From: Chloroflexaceae bacterium
GTDB lineage: Bacteria; Chloroflexota; Chloroflexia; Chloroflexales; Chloroflexaceae
Length of the DNA: 45,320 bases
Assembly: GCA_012031225.1 (NCBI GenBank)
Contig: JAAUTZ010000018.1
Coordinates: forward strand, 1,369 to 46,688
Direction: 5' to 3'
The position numbers were made by a program, and so were the translations under genes. Positions 23,004 through 30,800 of the stretch are shown one piece after another. How positions within the stretch are numbered: position 1 is the first letter of the stretch; each line of letters opens with the position of its first letter. Under the pieces are notes generated by a model. That model had not been told where the DNA came from and did no database searches. It worked only from the letters and a program-made list of their open reading frames with translations.

Positions 23004-24371
23004 TTATGCCTCACGCTCGTGCTGAGGCAGATCATCAAGGCGCAACTGCACAGCGGCGGCGTGGGCGTGCAAGCCTTCGGCAGTGGCAAGGCACACCGCC
23101 GCCTGCCCAATCCGCTGCAAGGCTTGCCCATTCAGGCCGACTAGCGAAATCACCTTGCGGAAATCATCCACATTCACGGGCGACGCATACCGCGCCGTGC
23201 CGCCCGTCGGCATAATGTGCGAGGGGCCTGCAACGTAATCACCGAGCACCTCGAACGAACGCTCGCCAACAAAGATCCCGCCTGCATTACGGACGCGCCC
23301 GACATACTGGAGCGGCTCTTGCACCAGCAAGCACAGATGCTCGGCGGCATACTCATTCGCCAACTCCAGTGCCGTATCCAGATCCGGCACAAGGATGATC
23401 CCGCCGCGCTGCTCCACCGCCTCAGCCGCAGCCTGTGCATTCTCCGGCGGGAGCAGCCCCAGCTGGCGCGTGATCTCGGCTTGCACGGCCTGCGCGAGCG
23501 TGGCCGCAGGCGTAATCAAGATTGCGCTGGCAAGGACGTGCTCGGCTTGGGCGAGCATATCGGCGGCAACGTAGCGCGGATCGGCGGATTCATCCGCAAG
23601 CACCAGCGTCTCGGTCGGACCCGGCAAGCTCTCAATGCCAACCACGCCATACACGGCCCGTTTGGCAAGCACGACAAACAGATTACCGGGCCCGACAATC
23701 TTGTCCACTTGGGGCACGCTTTGCGTCCCATATGCCAGTGCCCCGATTGCTTGTGCGCCACCCAGCGTAAATAGGCGTTGCACCCCCGCAATGTGGGCTG
23801 CCGCGAGCGTAATATCCGGCGGCGCGGGGTGCCTCCCGGCGCGGGTCGGAGGGGTGCAGACAATCAGCTCAGCCACGCCTGCGATCCGGGCCGGAATAGC
23901 GGCGTGCAGCAGCGACGATGGGAGCGGCGCAGCCCCGCCCGGCACATAGATCCCGACCCGCTGCAATGGCACGACTAGCTGCCCTACTACCCCTTCGACG
24001 CTGAAATCCGTCCAAGAGTTGCGCTGCTGGCGGCGGTGAAAGCGTTCGAGCTGATCGGCGGCAAGCTGAAGCGCGGCAAGCTGGCTGGGATCAAGGCGGG
24101 CGGCGGCGGCGGCGAAGTCGGGTGGCCCTAGCTCAAAGCGGTCAAGCTGCACCCCATCAAGGCGATCCGTCCACTCGTGCAGGGCTGCATCGCCCCGTGC
24201 GCGCACATCTGCTAGCACGCGCTCGACGGCTTGGGCGGGCGTGAGGCGTTCGCCAAACCGCGCTGCAATCCCATCCTGTAGGCTCTGCGGAACAGGCATC
24301 GCATCGAAGGGTACGCGCCGCAAGATGGTTTGGCGGGCGTGGGTCAGGTCAGTCAGAATCGGCACAGGCAT
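23004..24371 (-). CDS. hisD: Histidinol dehydrogenase
   Basis: HisD makes the last two steps of histidine synthesis, oxidising L-histidinol to L-histidine with two NAD+ and zinc. The 455-residue length is slightly over the usual 430. Family segments are IYVPGGAAPLPSSLLHAAIP, VDKIVGPGNLFV, GPTETLVLADESADP, MLAQAEHV, the catalytic pair Glu344-His345 in YAAEHLCLLV, and GPSHIMPTGGTARYASPV. The start MPVPIL has GAGGAG 9 bases upstream; a GTG two codons earlier is equally possible. No other his gene is adjacent. Confidence 0.95.
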   Translation of the reverse strand: MPVPILTDLTHARQTILRRVPFDAMPVPQSLQDGIAARFGERLTPAQAVERVLADVRARGDAALHEWTDRLDGVQLDRFELGPPDFAAAAARLDPSQLAALQLAADQLERFHRRQQRNSWTDFSVEGVVGQLVVPLQRVGIYVPGGAAPLPSSLLHAAIPARIAGVAELIVCTPPTRAGRHPAPPDITLAAAHIAGVQRLFTLGGAQAIGALAYGTQSVPQVDKIVGPGNLFVVLAKRAVYGVVGIESLPGPTETLVLADESADPRYVAADMLAQAEHVLASAILITPAATLAQAVQAEITRQLGLLPPENAQAAAEAVEQRGGIILVPDLDTALELANEYAAEHLCLLVQEPLQYVGRVRNAGGIFVGERSFEVLGDYVAGPSHIMPTGGTARYASPVNVDDFRKVISLVGLNGQALQRIGQAAVCLATAEGLHAHAAAVQLRLDDLPQHEREA

Positions 24372-24406
24372 GCACACAAGCTCCTCTCTGCAACGGGCAT
24401 CTCCTA

Positions 24407-24424
24407 CTGCGTATTATAACGCAG
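24407..24424 (-). promoter_or_regulatory. hisD -10 box inside an inverted repeat
   Basis: CTGCGT and ACGCAG flank a perfect TATAAT (24413-24418, minus strand), 42 bases before hisD. A repressor bound to this palindrome would cover the -10 box. The -35 match is poor. Confidence 0.45.
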
Positions 24425-24448
24425 ATAGGTGCGGCGCAAGCGGGGCTA

Positions 24449-24522
24449 GGTGGCACGGGCAAGGAGGCACGGGCGCGGAGGCAGGCTGACGGCCTTGCAT
24501 CCTGCCTCCTGTCATCCGCCCC
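24449..24522. repeat. Palindromic intergenic repeat, copy B
   Basis: GGAGGCAGG (24477-24485) pairs with CCTGCCTCC (24501-24509). The right block, CTTGCATCCTGCCTCCTGTC followed by CGCCCC, matches the copy at 5453-5566 at most positions, including the order of the left-hand GG(A/T)GGCA units. It sits between hisD and the MFS gene. Confidence 0.5.
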
Positions 24523-24526
24523 CAAC

Positions 24527-25789
24527 CTACACCCGCGAGGTCTGGGCGGGTGCGGTGGGCGTGGGCGCGGGGCTATCGGGGGTGCTGCTGGGCAGTACGC
24601 TCCGGCCCGGCAGCGTGAGGGCGAGGGCCGCGGTTGGGAGGGCAAACAGCACAATCACATTCATCGCCACTTGGAAGCTGTAGGCTTCGGCAATCATGCC
24701 CGCCAGCCATGTGCCCAGCGCGCCAGAGGCAAAGATAAAGCCCAGAATGATGCCTGACGCAAAGCCCGCCTTAACGGGCAGCAGCCGTTGCGCTTGTACC
24801 ACCAGCACGCTATGCGCCCCACCAACCAGCGTTCCCGATACTGCGGCCGCCATGAAGATGATCGGGAGCGCAGTGCTGTGCAGGAAGAGCAGGCTCGCGG
24901 GCACACTGCCGAGCATCGCTAGCACGACCACCAAGCGCAGGCCATACCGATCTACCAGCCGCGCAATGACGACATTACCGAATGCGGCGGTACCGATTAC
25001 GACACCGGTAATCAAGCCATACATAGCTGGCTCCCAGCCCCGCTCGGCAAAAAACGACGGCAGCAACATCTGATAGACGGCGTGGATGGACGAACGCAAT
25101 GCCACCAACACCAGAAACGCCAAGACCGAGAAGCTCATCAGGCTGCGCCGGATTGCAGCCCAATCGGTTGTACCCGCATTGGCGAGACGGTTGCGGGCTG
25201 CGCCCGGCTGCGGATCGTTGCGCGAGATCAGCAGCAGCGTCACCGGCAACAGGGCGATCAAGCCCATCAGGGCAATGCCGCCCTGCCCGAACACGGTGAA
25301 CAGCACGCCCCCCAGAAAGGGGCCTACGGCAAAGCCCATCTGCCCGATGAAGAAGAACATCGCCGTACCGGTATTGATACTACCGTGATAGGAGTTCGCC
25401 GCCTGCGAGGTGCCAATCGGGTGGAACAAGCCACTGCCGAGCGCACCCAGCACGAGGAACAGCAGCAGCATCGCCCACGAGCCAGCCAGCAACGCCACCC
25501 CAATGGACATCCCCGCCATCCAGATCACCGCGACGGACGTGAGCAGGAGCGGCGTGGGGCGCAAGCCTTTGGCGTGATCGGGCAGGCGGTCAGCGAGCCA
25601 GCCAAAGAACGGCTGCGTAAGTGCGCCCGCGAGGGCGTAGAGGGTAAGCGTTAGCCCAACTTGGGCATTGCTGATGGCAAGTGGTAGTGCAAGCGCGGCG
25701 AGGATCACGCCCGCCACCCCGTTGAACATATCTACCACAAAATGTTGGCTGACAATCGCCGTGTAGAGCCGGTGCTTCTGGTTGAACAT
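24527..25789 (-). CDS. MFS exporter, fosmidomycin-resistance (Fsr) type
   Basis: This is a 420-residue, twelve-helix major facilitator. The start of the protein (MFNQKHRLYTAIVSQHFVVD), the helix 2-3 loop FFGWLADRLPDHAKG and the helix 5 segment GLFHPIGTSQAANS match the Fsr/YfnC branch, which exports fosmidomycin and perhaps other small compounds. GGAGGAG lies directly before the ATG; an upstream in-frame extension of 37 codons is rejected. A structured leader of about 170 bases precedes it. The natural substrate is unknown. Confidence 0.85.
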   Translation of the reverse strand: MFNQKHRLYTAIVSQHFVVDMFNGVAGVILAALALPLAISNAQVGLTLTLYALAGALTQPFFGWLADRLPDHAKGLRPTPLLLTSVAVIWMAGMSIGVALLAGSWAMLLLFLVLGALGSGLFHPIGTSQAANSYHGSINTGTAMFFFIGQMGFAVGPFLGGVLFTVFGQGGIALMGLIALLPVTLLLISRNDPQPGAARNRLANAGTTDWAAIRRSLMSFSVLAFLVLVALRSSIHAVYQMLLPSFFAERGWEPAMYGLITGVVIGTAAFGNVVIARLVDRYGLRLVVVLAMLGSVPASLLFLHSTALPIIFMAAAVSGTLVGGAHSVLVVQAQRLLPVKAGFASGIILGFIFASGALGTWLAGMIAEAYSFQVAMNVIVLFALPTAALALTLPGRSVLPSSTPDSPAPTPTAPAQTSRV

Positions 25790-25868
25790 CTCTCCTCCTT
25801 GCCATGATGTGTGGGGCGGCCCCCGATCAGATGAAGTCGTGCTACGATGCAGCAATACAGGGATGGTT

Positions 25869-25920
25869 GGCCCAAAGATAGGGCGCACGCCGGAGCGCAC
25901 GGCTTCCGCAGACTTGGGCC
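25869..25920 (-). promoter_or_regulatory. Leader hairpin upstream of the MFS gene
   Basis: The arms GGCCCAA (25869-25875) and TTGGGCC (25914-25920) close a 38-base interior that contains a repeated GCGCAC element and is very GC-rich. It lies 80-130 bases before the MFS start, inside the predicted leader, so it could be an attenuator. Confidence 0.4.
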
Positions 25921-25965
25921 TATACCTGCATCATTCGGCATCGAATACGTGCAGCATTGGCATGT

Positions 25966-25994
25966 ATTGTAGAACGCAAAGTGGACTGACACAA
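25966..25994 (-). promoter_or_regulatory. Candidate promoter of the MFS gene
   Basis: On the minus strand TTGTGT (25989-25994), a 17-base spacer and TACAAT (25966-25971). The -35 box is only a half match. It would give a leader of about 170 bases. Confidence 0.4.
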
Positions 25995-26319
25995 GAGCCG
26001 GTTTCAACAATCGTGGGCATACCACTTGAACTAGCCTGCGCCAATCTTGGATTGCCGCCCCGCTGCCCCGCCGCCCTCAATCACCCGCTCGGTGTCGCCA
26101 GCTAGCGGAATCTGTGCGCCTGCACAACAGGCGCAGACCGCGTGGGACTGGGCATCGGCCCATCCCTGCGCTGCGGGCACTGGCAACATCGGGCTACGCT
26201 ACAGGGGCGGGCCGCGTATGTTGTCCCGGCAACAGGGCTGACGAGCCTTGCAAAGCAGCTAGACGGTAGGTGGAAATTCATTGGCGGAGCAGTGGCTGAA
26301 GGAGGGTCTAAAGTGGAGT

Positions 26320-26393
26320 TGGCTGGGGAACAGGGATTCGAACCCCAACTACCTGATCCAGAATCAGGTGTTCTACCTTTAAACTATTCCCCA
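26320..26393 (-). tRNA. tRNA-Gln (anticodon CTG)
   Basis: A full cloverleaf is visible: acceptor arms TGGGGAA and TTCCCCA with the weak T1-A72 pair and G73 typical of tRNA-Gln, anticodon stem CCTGA/TCAGG around loop TTCTGGA (anticodon CTG), a T arm with GTTCGAATC, and encoded CCA. It follows tRNA-Leu after 9 bases on the same strand and is probably co-transcribed with it. Confidence 0.95.
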
Positions 26394-26402
26394 GTATGAG
26401 AA

Positions 26403-26488
26403 TGGTGCCGAAGGTGGGAGTTGAACCCACATGGAGTTACCTCCACTACGCCCTGAACGTAGCGCGTCTGCCATTTCGCCACTTCGGC
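26403..26488 (-). tRNA. tRNA-Leu (anticodon CAG)
   Basis: A class II tRNA with acceptor GCCGAAG/CTTCGGC, anticodon stem CTACG/CGTAG around TTCAGGG (anticodon CAG), a long variable arm (TGGAG, GTAA, CTCCA), T stem GTGGG/CCCAC, A73 and an encoded CCA. A perfect consensus promoter lies just upstream. Confidence 0.96.
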
Positions 26489-26504
26489 ACAAGCAACACA
26501 CAAA

Positions 26505-26533
26505 ATTATACGCGAGGATCGGTCGTTTGTCAA
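26505..26533 (-). promoter_or_regulatory. Consensus promoter of the tRNA-Leu/tRNA-Gln unit
   Basis: TTGACA (26528-26533), exactly 17 bases, and TATAAT (26505-26510) on the minus strand; the -10 box lies 16 bases before tRNA-Leu. Both boxes match the sigma-70 consensus fully. Confidence 0.85.
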
Positions 26534-26612
26534 CCCCTGTCCAACCCGCCCCAAGCCCTACCGCCCACCTATCCCCCGCCTACCGCAGCGCAAAATACAC
26601 TCTTCCGAGCTA

Positions 26613-26641
26613 TTGCCGCAGGTGCATGGCTATGGTATACT
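26613..26641 (+). promoter_or_regulatory. Promoter of tRNA-Gln (TTG)
   Basis: TTGCCG (26613-26618), 17 bases, TATACT (26636-26641) with an extended TGG before it. It ends 25 bases before the tRNA. Confidence 0.7.
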
Positions 26642-26666
26642 ACAGCGTGGGTGGATCACCCTGCGA

Positions 26667-26737
26667 TGCCGGATTGTGTAATGGTAGCACTACGGACTTT
26701 GAATCCGTCTGTCTAGGTTCGAATCCTAGTCCGGCAG
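26667..26737 (+). tRNA. tRNA-Gln (anticodon TTG)
   Basis: Acceptor arms TGCCGGA/TCCGGCA with T1-A72 and G73, D loop with AATGGTAG, anticodon stem ACGGA/TCCGT around CTTTGAA (anticodon TTG), and a T arm with GGTTCGAATCC. The 3' CCA is not encoded (CTT follows), unlike the two tRNAs on the other strand. Confidence 0.95.
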
Positions 26738-26849
26738 CTTATCTATTGTTTGCCGCATAGTATCCGTACAATGGCGACAGAACGTTGCATACTTCTACGG
26801 CACAATCAGGCAACCGTGGCGATAGCTCACCTGAATAGTACGGGGTGTG

Positions 26850-26877
26850 CAGTGAGGCGTGGGCTTCACTGTTTTTT
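26850..26877 (+). terminator. Rho-independent terminator after tRNA-Gln (TTG)
   Basis: An 8-bp stem (CAGTGAGG with CTTCACTG, one G-U pair), a 6-base loop, then six T. It lies 113 bases past the tRNA and 64 bases before prs, so it ends the tRNA transcript or attenuates prs. Confidence 0.75.
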
Positions 26878-26940
26878 GTTGCCCATACCTGCCGAGTGCC
26901 GGATGCAGTGGGCCTGCTTGCCACAGGAGAAACTCTGGTT

Positions 26941-27879
26941 ATGGATGGACGCTTGTTGGTGTTCAGTGGCAATGCCAACGTAGAGCTTGCCAGTGAGATT
27001 GCCGCCGACCTCAACGTGAACCTTGGGCGGGCACTGGTCGGATCATTTAAGAACGGTGAAACCCGCGTCAAGATCGAAGACAATGTACGCGGCTGTGATG
27101 TGTTTGTGGTGCAGCCTACCTGCCCGCCGGTGAATCATCATTTGATGGAACTCCTGCTGATGATTGATGCCCTCCGGCGTGCATCCGCGGCCCGGGTCAC
27201 AGCGGTGATCCCGTATTACGGGTATGCCAAGCAGGAAAAAAAAACGGCGGGGCGCGAACCGATTTCAGCCAAGCTAGTGGCCAACCTGATCTGCACGGCT
27301 GGTGCAGATCGCATCCTCACCATTGATCTGCACGCTCCCGCGATTGAGGGCTTCTTCGATGTACCCGTAGACCACCTGCAAGCTGCGCCGCTCCTCGCGG
27401 GCTATATGAGTTCGCTGCACATCCCTGATCCAGTGATCGTCTCGCCAGATGCAGGCGGCGTAGGCCGCGCCAACCGCTTCCGCGAACGGATCGGGGCGGG
27501 GCTAGCGATCCTTGCCAAACAACGCCCAGAGCCGGATACGGCGGAGATGCTCGAAATGGTGGGCGAAGTTGAAGGGCGCACCGCAATCATTGTAGACGAC
27601 ATGATCTCCACCGGTGGCACCTTGATCGAAGCCGCCGCAATGCTGCGTGAACGTGGCGCAAAAGAGGTCTATGCCGTGGCAACACACGGCGTATTCTCTC
27701 CCGATGCCGTAGCTAGTATCGGGCAATCACGGCTGGTGGAGACGATTGTCACTAATACGATTCCACAGCACGACAATCATCAGCAAGCCCGGATCTCCGT
27801 GATTAGTGTGGCCCCGCTGTTTGCTGAAGCAATCATGCGAATTCACAAAGACTTGTCATTGAGTGTATTATTCTCATAG
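26941..27879 (+). CDS. prs: Ribose-phosphate pyrophosphokinase
   Basis: Prs makes PRPP from ribose 5-phosphate and ATP for nucleotide, histidine and tryptophan synthesis. The 312-residue protein has the N-terminal LLVFSGNANVELASEIA, the ATP-binding region GSFKNGETRVKIEDNVRG, YYGYAKQEKKTAGREPISAKL (the flexible-loop region), IDLHAPAIEGFF and the PRPP-site motif IIVDDMISTGGTLIEAA. The ATG at 26941 begins the conserved fold; AGGAG lies about 12 bases upstream, and an in-frame extension of 32 codons crosses the terminator stem and is rejected. Confidence 0.93.
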   Translation: MDGRLLVFSGNANVELASEIAADLNVNLGRALVGSFKNGETRVKIEDNVRGCDVFVVQPTCPPVNHHLMELLLMIDALRRASAARVTAVIPYYGYAKQEKKTAGREPISAKLVANLICTAGADRILTIDLHAPAIEGFFDVPVDHLQAAPLLAGYMSSLHIPDPVIVSPDAGGVGRANRFRERIGAGLAILAKQRPEPDTAEMLEMVGEVEGRTAIIVDDMISTGGTLIEAAAMLRERGAKEVYAVATHGVFSPDAVASIGQSRLVETIVTNTIPQHDNHQQARISVISVAPLFAEAIMRIHKDLSLSVLFS

Positions 27880-27974
27880 GAACCGTTGCCATCCACCGGC
27901 TCTGGCAGGCGCATGCACGATTGACTTTTCGCGCTTGGCGCCCGGTGGTTCGGGCATAGTGAAAGGAACGACAT

Positions 27975-29489
27975 TTGGATCCAGACCCTAGTACGTATGC
28001 CGTCTTGATCGGCGGCATTATGCTCCTGTTTGGCGTATCGGCAGCCGATGCCGCCTTTACCTCACTCAGTTGGCGGCGCATCACCAATCTGCTGGCTGAT
28101 GTCGCCCAACGTTCGCCCCGCCTTGAACGGATGCTCGACCAACCGGAACAGATCAAGGCAACCTTGAGCTTTGCAAGCCACCTGACGCTACTGGTGCTCA
28201 CCGCGCTGCTGGCAGGTTGGCTCGTGCCATATGGTATGCTCTGGCAGCTGGGGCTGACCCTGATCGTACTGGTCGTGTTCGCGATCCTGCTCCCACGCGC
28301 ACTCGTTGCCCGCCAACCCCAAAGCTGGATTCCAACCTTGCTACCACTGGTTAGCCTGCTGGTGCTGCTGCTCAATCCGGTTGTGCGGAGCATCTTTGCG
28401 CCGTTTCAGCCGCGCCAGCCCCGCAATGAGGGCGATCCGGCAATGGCTCCCGCCACGCCCGATGAGATCAACGAGATCAGCGAAGAACTGCGGGCCCTCG
28501 TCTCGGAAGCGGCTGAGGCCGCCCACGATGGCGATCAAGATGAGATGCCCGAAGAGCTGCGCCTGCTCAGTAGCATTGCGGCAATGAGTGAAACTGAAGT
28601 GCGTGAGATTATGATCCCGCGGGTAGATATAGTCGCGCTGGATGCGGATACACCGTTTGAGCAAGTCCTCGATGTGGTGATCCACGAACAGCATTCACGC
28701 ATTCCTGTGTATGATGAGACCATTGATGATGTGATCGGGATCCTCTACGCCAAGGACCTGCTGCCATTGTTGCACAATGGGCAGCGCGACTGCACCCTGC
28801 GCGAGCTGATCCGGCAGGTCTACTTCGTGCCCGAAAGTGTCACGATCAACTCGCTCCTAAAGGACATGCAGCGTTCGCAGGTGCATTTGGCAATCATCCG
28901 CGATGAGTATGGCGGCACAGCAGGCTTGGTCACGATTGAGGATTTGCTGGAGGAGATCGTCGGCGACATTAACGATGAGTATGACGACGAGCCGGAGTTG
29001 CTCCCCGTTGATCCGAAAACGCTGATTGTGCATGCCAATGTGCCCCTTGATGACCTGAACGAACTCACCACACTGCGCCTTGAGTCAGATGATGCTGACC
29101 GCGTGGGGGGCTTGATCTATGCCGAACTGGGACGTGTCCCCCTGATTAACGAACAGTTCACGCTAGACTGGGCGATGATTACGGTTGTATCTGGGCACGG
29201 GCGCAGACCGGAGAAGTTCCGCATTGAGCTAAGCGGCGGGCACCGCCTGCGGGATGCGCCAACCGTTGAGCCAGTGCTAGAGCCGGGCACCGCCGAGCAA
29301 TCCGCCCCAAGTGCTGCGCCAATTGATGAGCAGGCCGACCCGCCCACGCTGGATCATGCGGTGATGGCTACGCGCGATCTAACGTGGGCCCACGCACCCC
29401 AGCCCGCCTTGACGGCTTATAGCACCGAACCGCACGCCGCGCCGACGCATACGAAGGGCTACCCGCATGGACAATCCTACTCATCCTGA
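27975..29489 (+). CDS. CorC/HlyC-type CBS-domain membrane protein
   Basis: The 504-residue protein has a DUF21/CNNM-like N-terminal membrane part (four hydrophobic helices, to about residue 140), an acidic linker, a CBS pair (EIMIPRVDIVALDADTPFEQV..., then IRDEYGGTAGLVTIEDLLEEIVGDI) and a C-terminal CorC_HlyC domain (DADRVGGLIYAELGRVP, residues 375-420), followed by a Pro/Ala-rich tail of about 70 residues. Homologues act in Mg/Co efflux or resistance. The start is TTG with AAAGGA 7 bases upstream. The last 23 bases overlap the cytidine deaminase gene. Confidence 0.9.
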   Translation: MDPDPSTYAVLIGGIMLLFGVSAADAAFTSLSWRRITNLLADVAQRSPRLERMLDQPEQIKATLSFASHLTLLVLTALLAGWLVPYGMLWQLGLTLIVLVVFAILLPRALVARQPQSWIPTLLPLVSLLVLLLNPVVRSIFAPFQPRQPRNEGDPAMAPATPDEINEISEELRALVSEAAEAAHDGDQDEMPEELRLLSSIAAMSETEVREIMIPRVDIVALDADTPFEQVLDVVIHEQHSRIPVYDETIDDVIGILYAKDLLPLLHNGQRDCTLRELIRQVYFVPESVTINSLLKDMQRSQVHLAIIRDEYGGTAGLVTIEDLLEEIVGDINDEYDDEPELLPVDPKTLIVHANVPLDDLNELTTLRLESDDADRVGGLIYAELGRVPLINEQFTLDWAMITVVSGHGRRPEKFRIELSGGHRLRDAPTVEPVLEPGTAEQSAPSAAPIDEQADPPTLDHAVMATRDLTWAHAPQPALTAYSTEPHAAPTHTKGYPHGQSYSS

Positions 29490-29937
29490 GGACTCGCCCC
29501 ACGCGCCTGTGACGGGTGGGCTGACCCCTGACCAGACCGCCGTGCTAGTGGCGGCGGCACTGGCCGCACAGGAACGGGCCTATGCCCCCTACTCGCGCTT
29601 CGCGGTGGGGGCGGCGGTACGCACGGCAAGTGGGCAGATTTTTCTGGGTGGCAACATCGAGAATGCCGCCTACCCTTTAACGATCTGCGCCGAACGGGTT
29701 GCGCTGTTCAGTGCCTACGCCGCCAATCAGCGCGAGATTGTGGCAATCGCGGTGGTTACACCCACACCCAGCTATGCTAGCCCGTGTGGAGCGTGTCGGC
29801 AGGTGTTGCTCGAATTGGCTCCCCACAGCACGGTGCTGCTGCTGAATCAAGCGGGCGACTACCGCCGCACCACGCCGCAGGAGCTATTGCCTGATGGCTT
29901 TGGGGCAACCGATTTGGATGAGGTACCGGATGCGTAG
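29467..29937 (+). CDS. cdd: Cytidine deaminase
   Basis: Cdd deaminates cytidine and deoxycytidine to the uridine forms in pyrimidine salvage. The 156-residue enzyme has YAPYSRFAVGAAV, the zinc motif CAE (Cys74-Ala-Glu76) and PCGACRQ (Cys107, Cys110). A 20-residue N-terminal extension precedes the usual fold. GAAGGG lies before the ATG, which is inside the 3' end of the CorC-like gene, suggesting coupled translation. Confidence 0.95.
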   Translation: MDNPTHPEDSPHAPVTGGLTPDQTAVLVAAALAAQERAYAPYSRFAVGAAVRTASGQIFLGGNIENAAYPLTICAERVALFSAYAANQREIVAIAVVTPTPSYASPCGACRQVLLELAPHSTVLLLNQAGDYRRTTPQELLPDGFGATDLDEVPDA

Positions 29938-30083
29938 GAGTTGAGGAAAGGCACATTGGAACACCCAGAGGAACTCACCTACCGTTGCTTCCTCTCGAAC
30001 CTGGCGGGGTTCGGCAAGTATCTGCCGTTCCGCTGTGCCTAGCCTATTATACTCACTTCTGCCAAATCACGCCAATCACCCCG

Positions 30084-30111
30084 CACGATTCCATCCACAC
30101 GACTCCATCCA
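30084..30111 (+). repeat. 14-bp tandem repeat
   Basis: CACGATTCCATCCA and CACGACTCCATCCA follow each other directly, with one mismatch. Purpose unknown. Confidence 0.5.
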
Positions 30112-30192
30112 CACGCTTCACGCCACTCTGGTGGTGCCCCCCACGCGCAGGATCGAGCGTGTCACTCAGGGCCCCGTGCAATCCTCGTGCAG

Positions 30193-30208
30193 ACGCTTTG
30201 CAAAGCGT
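30193..30208. promoter_or_regulatory. Perfect 16-bp palindrome, candidate operator
   Basis: ACGCTTTGCAAAGCGT is fully symmetric and lies 270 bases upstream of the symporter operon in an otherwise non-coding stretch. It looks like a dimeric regulator site. Confidence 0.45.
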
Positions 30209-30480
30209 TTCACAAGCGACCCACTGGCTATCTTTACCAAAACTTTACACAAACCTTATTTTCTCATGATGAACGCTTAGTAGAATAGGAGCAGAGCAGT
30301 TGCACTGCCCCACATTCCAGCGTAACCATGATACGCACACTATGGCTCCGTGAAGCGCGGTTGCCCACCACTCTATTCGTGGTGTACGTGTTGTTTGCTT
30401 ATGCGAATGTGCATGGTGTGGCATTGTTACAGCTTATTGCAAAGATGGAAACGCAGCTATTCAAACTAAGGAGGTTAACC

Positions 30481-30786
30481 ATGGCCGGACCAGTGCAAAG
30501 CACAACTGAAGTTAAGCCCATTGCAACTATGACAGCTAAAGAAGTAGCAGATGCTTACTGGAAAGAAAACATTCGCTTGATCTCGATCCTGCTGTCAATT
30601 TGGGCCTTCGTCTCGTATGTCTGTGCGTACTTACTCGCACGGCCGCTCGCCGAGGTTATGATCGGCAATTTGCCGTTTGGCTTCTGGTTTGGGCAGCAAG
30701 GCTCAATCATCGTTTTCATGATCTTGATCCTTGTGTACGCAGTTCTGATGGATGGCATTGACAAAAAGTATGGCGTAAACGAATAA
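30481..30786 (+). CDS. Sodium:solute symporter small subunit (DUF4212)
   Basis: This is a 101-residue protein with two membrane helices (LISILLSIWAFVSYVCAYLL and IIVFMILILVYAVLMDGI) and the conserved FWFGQQGSIIVF turn of the DUF4212 family, which pairs with a large SSS-type symporter. A strong AAGGAGG 8 bases before the ATG fixes the start; a longer in-frame ORF upstream is rejected. The large subunit follows after 14 bases. Confidence 0.88.
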   Translation: MAGPVQSTTEVKPIATMTAKEVADAYWKENIRLISILLSIWAFVSYVCAYLLARPLAEVMIGNLPFGFWFGQQGSIIVFMILILVYAVLMDGIDKKYGVNE

Positions 30787-30800
30787 GGAGTACAGAGCAC

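Larger units (their letters stand above)
25790..26319. other. Gene-free stretch between the MFS gene and tRNAs
   Basis: No protein gene is supported in these 530 bases. They contain the MFS ribosome site, a leader hairpin, a candidate minus-strand promoter, and a strong hairpin at 26115-26135 (TGCGCCTG with CAGGCGCA, 5-base loop), which could end the minus-strand tRNA transcript although it lies about 185 bases past it and has no T-run. The rest shows no structure I can name. Confidence 0.55.
29938..30480. other. Gene-free stretch between cdd and the symporter genes
   Basis: These 543 bases hold a weak hairpin after cdd (29996-30013, CGAACC with GGTTCG), a TATACT box at 30048-30053, a tandem repeat, a perfect palindrome and an AT-rich segment (30236-30290) just before the symporter operon. 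Short open frames here lack ribosome sites and family resemblance. Confidence 0.55.

Noticed and set aside
29985-30280. Two overlapping short open frames after cdd
   Set aside because: No ribosome site, no family pattern, and the sequence includes a tandem repeat and a palindrome; more likely a control region.
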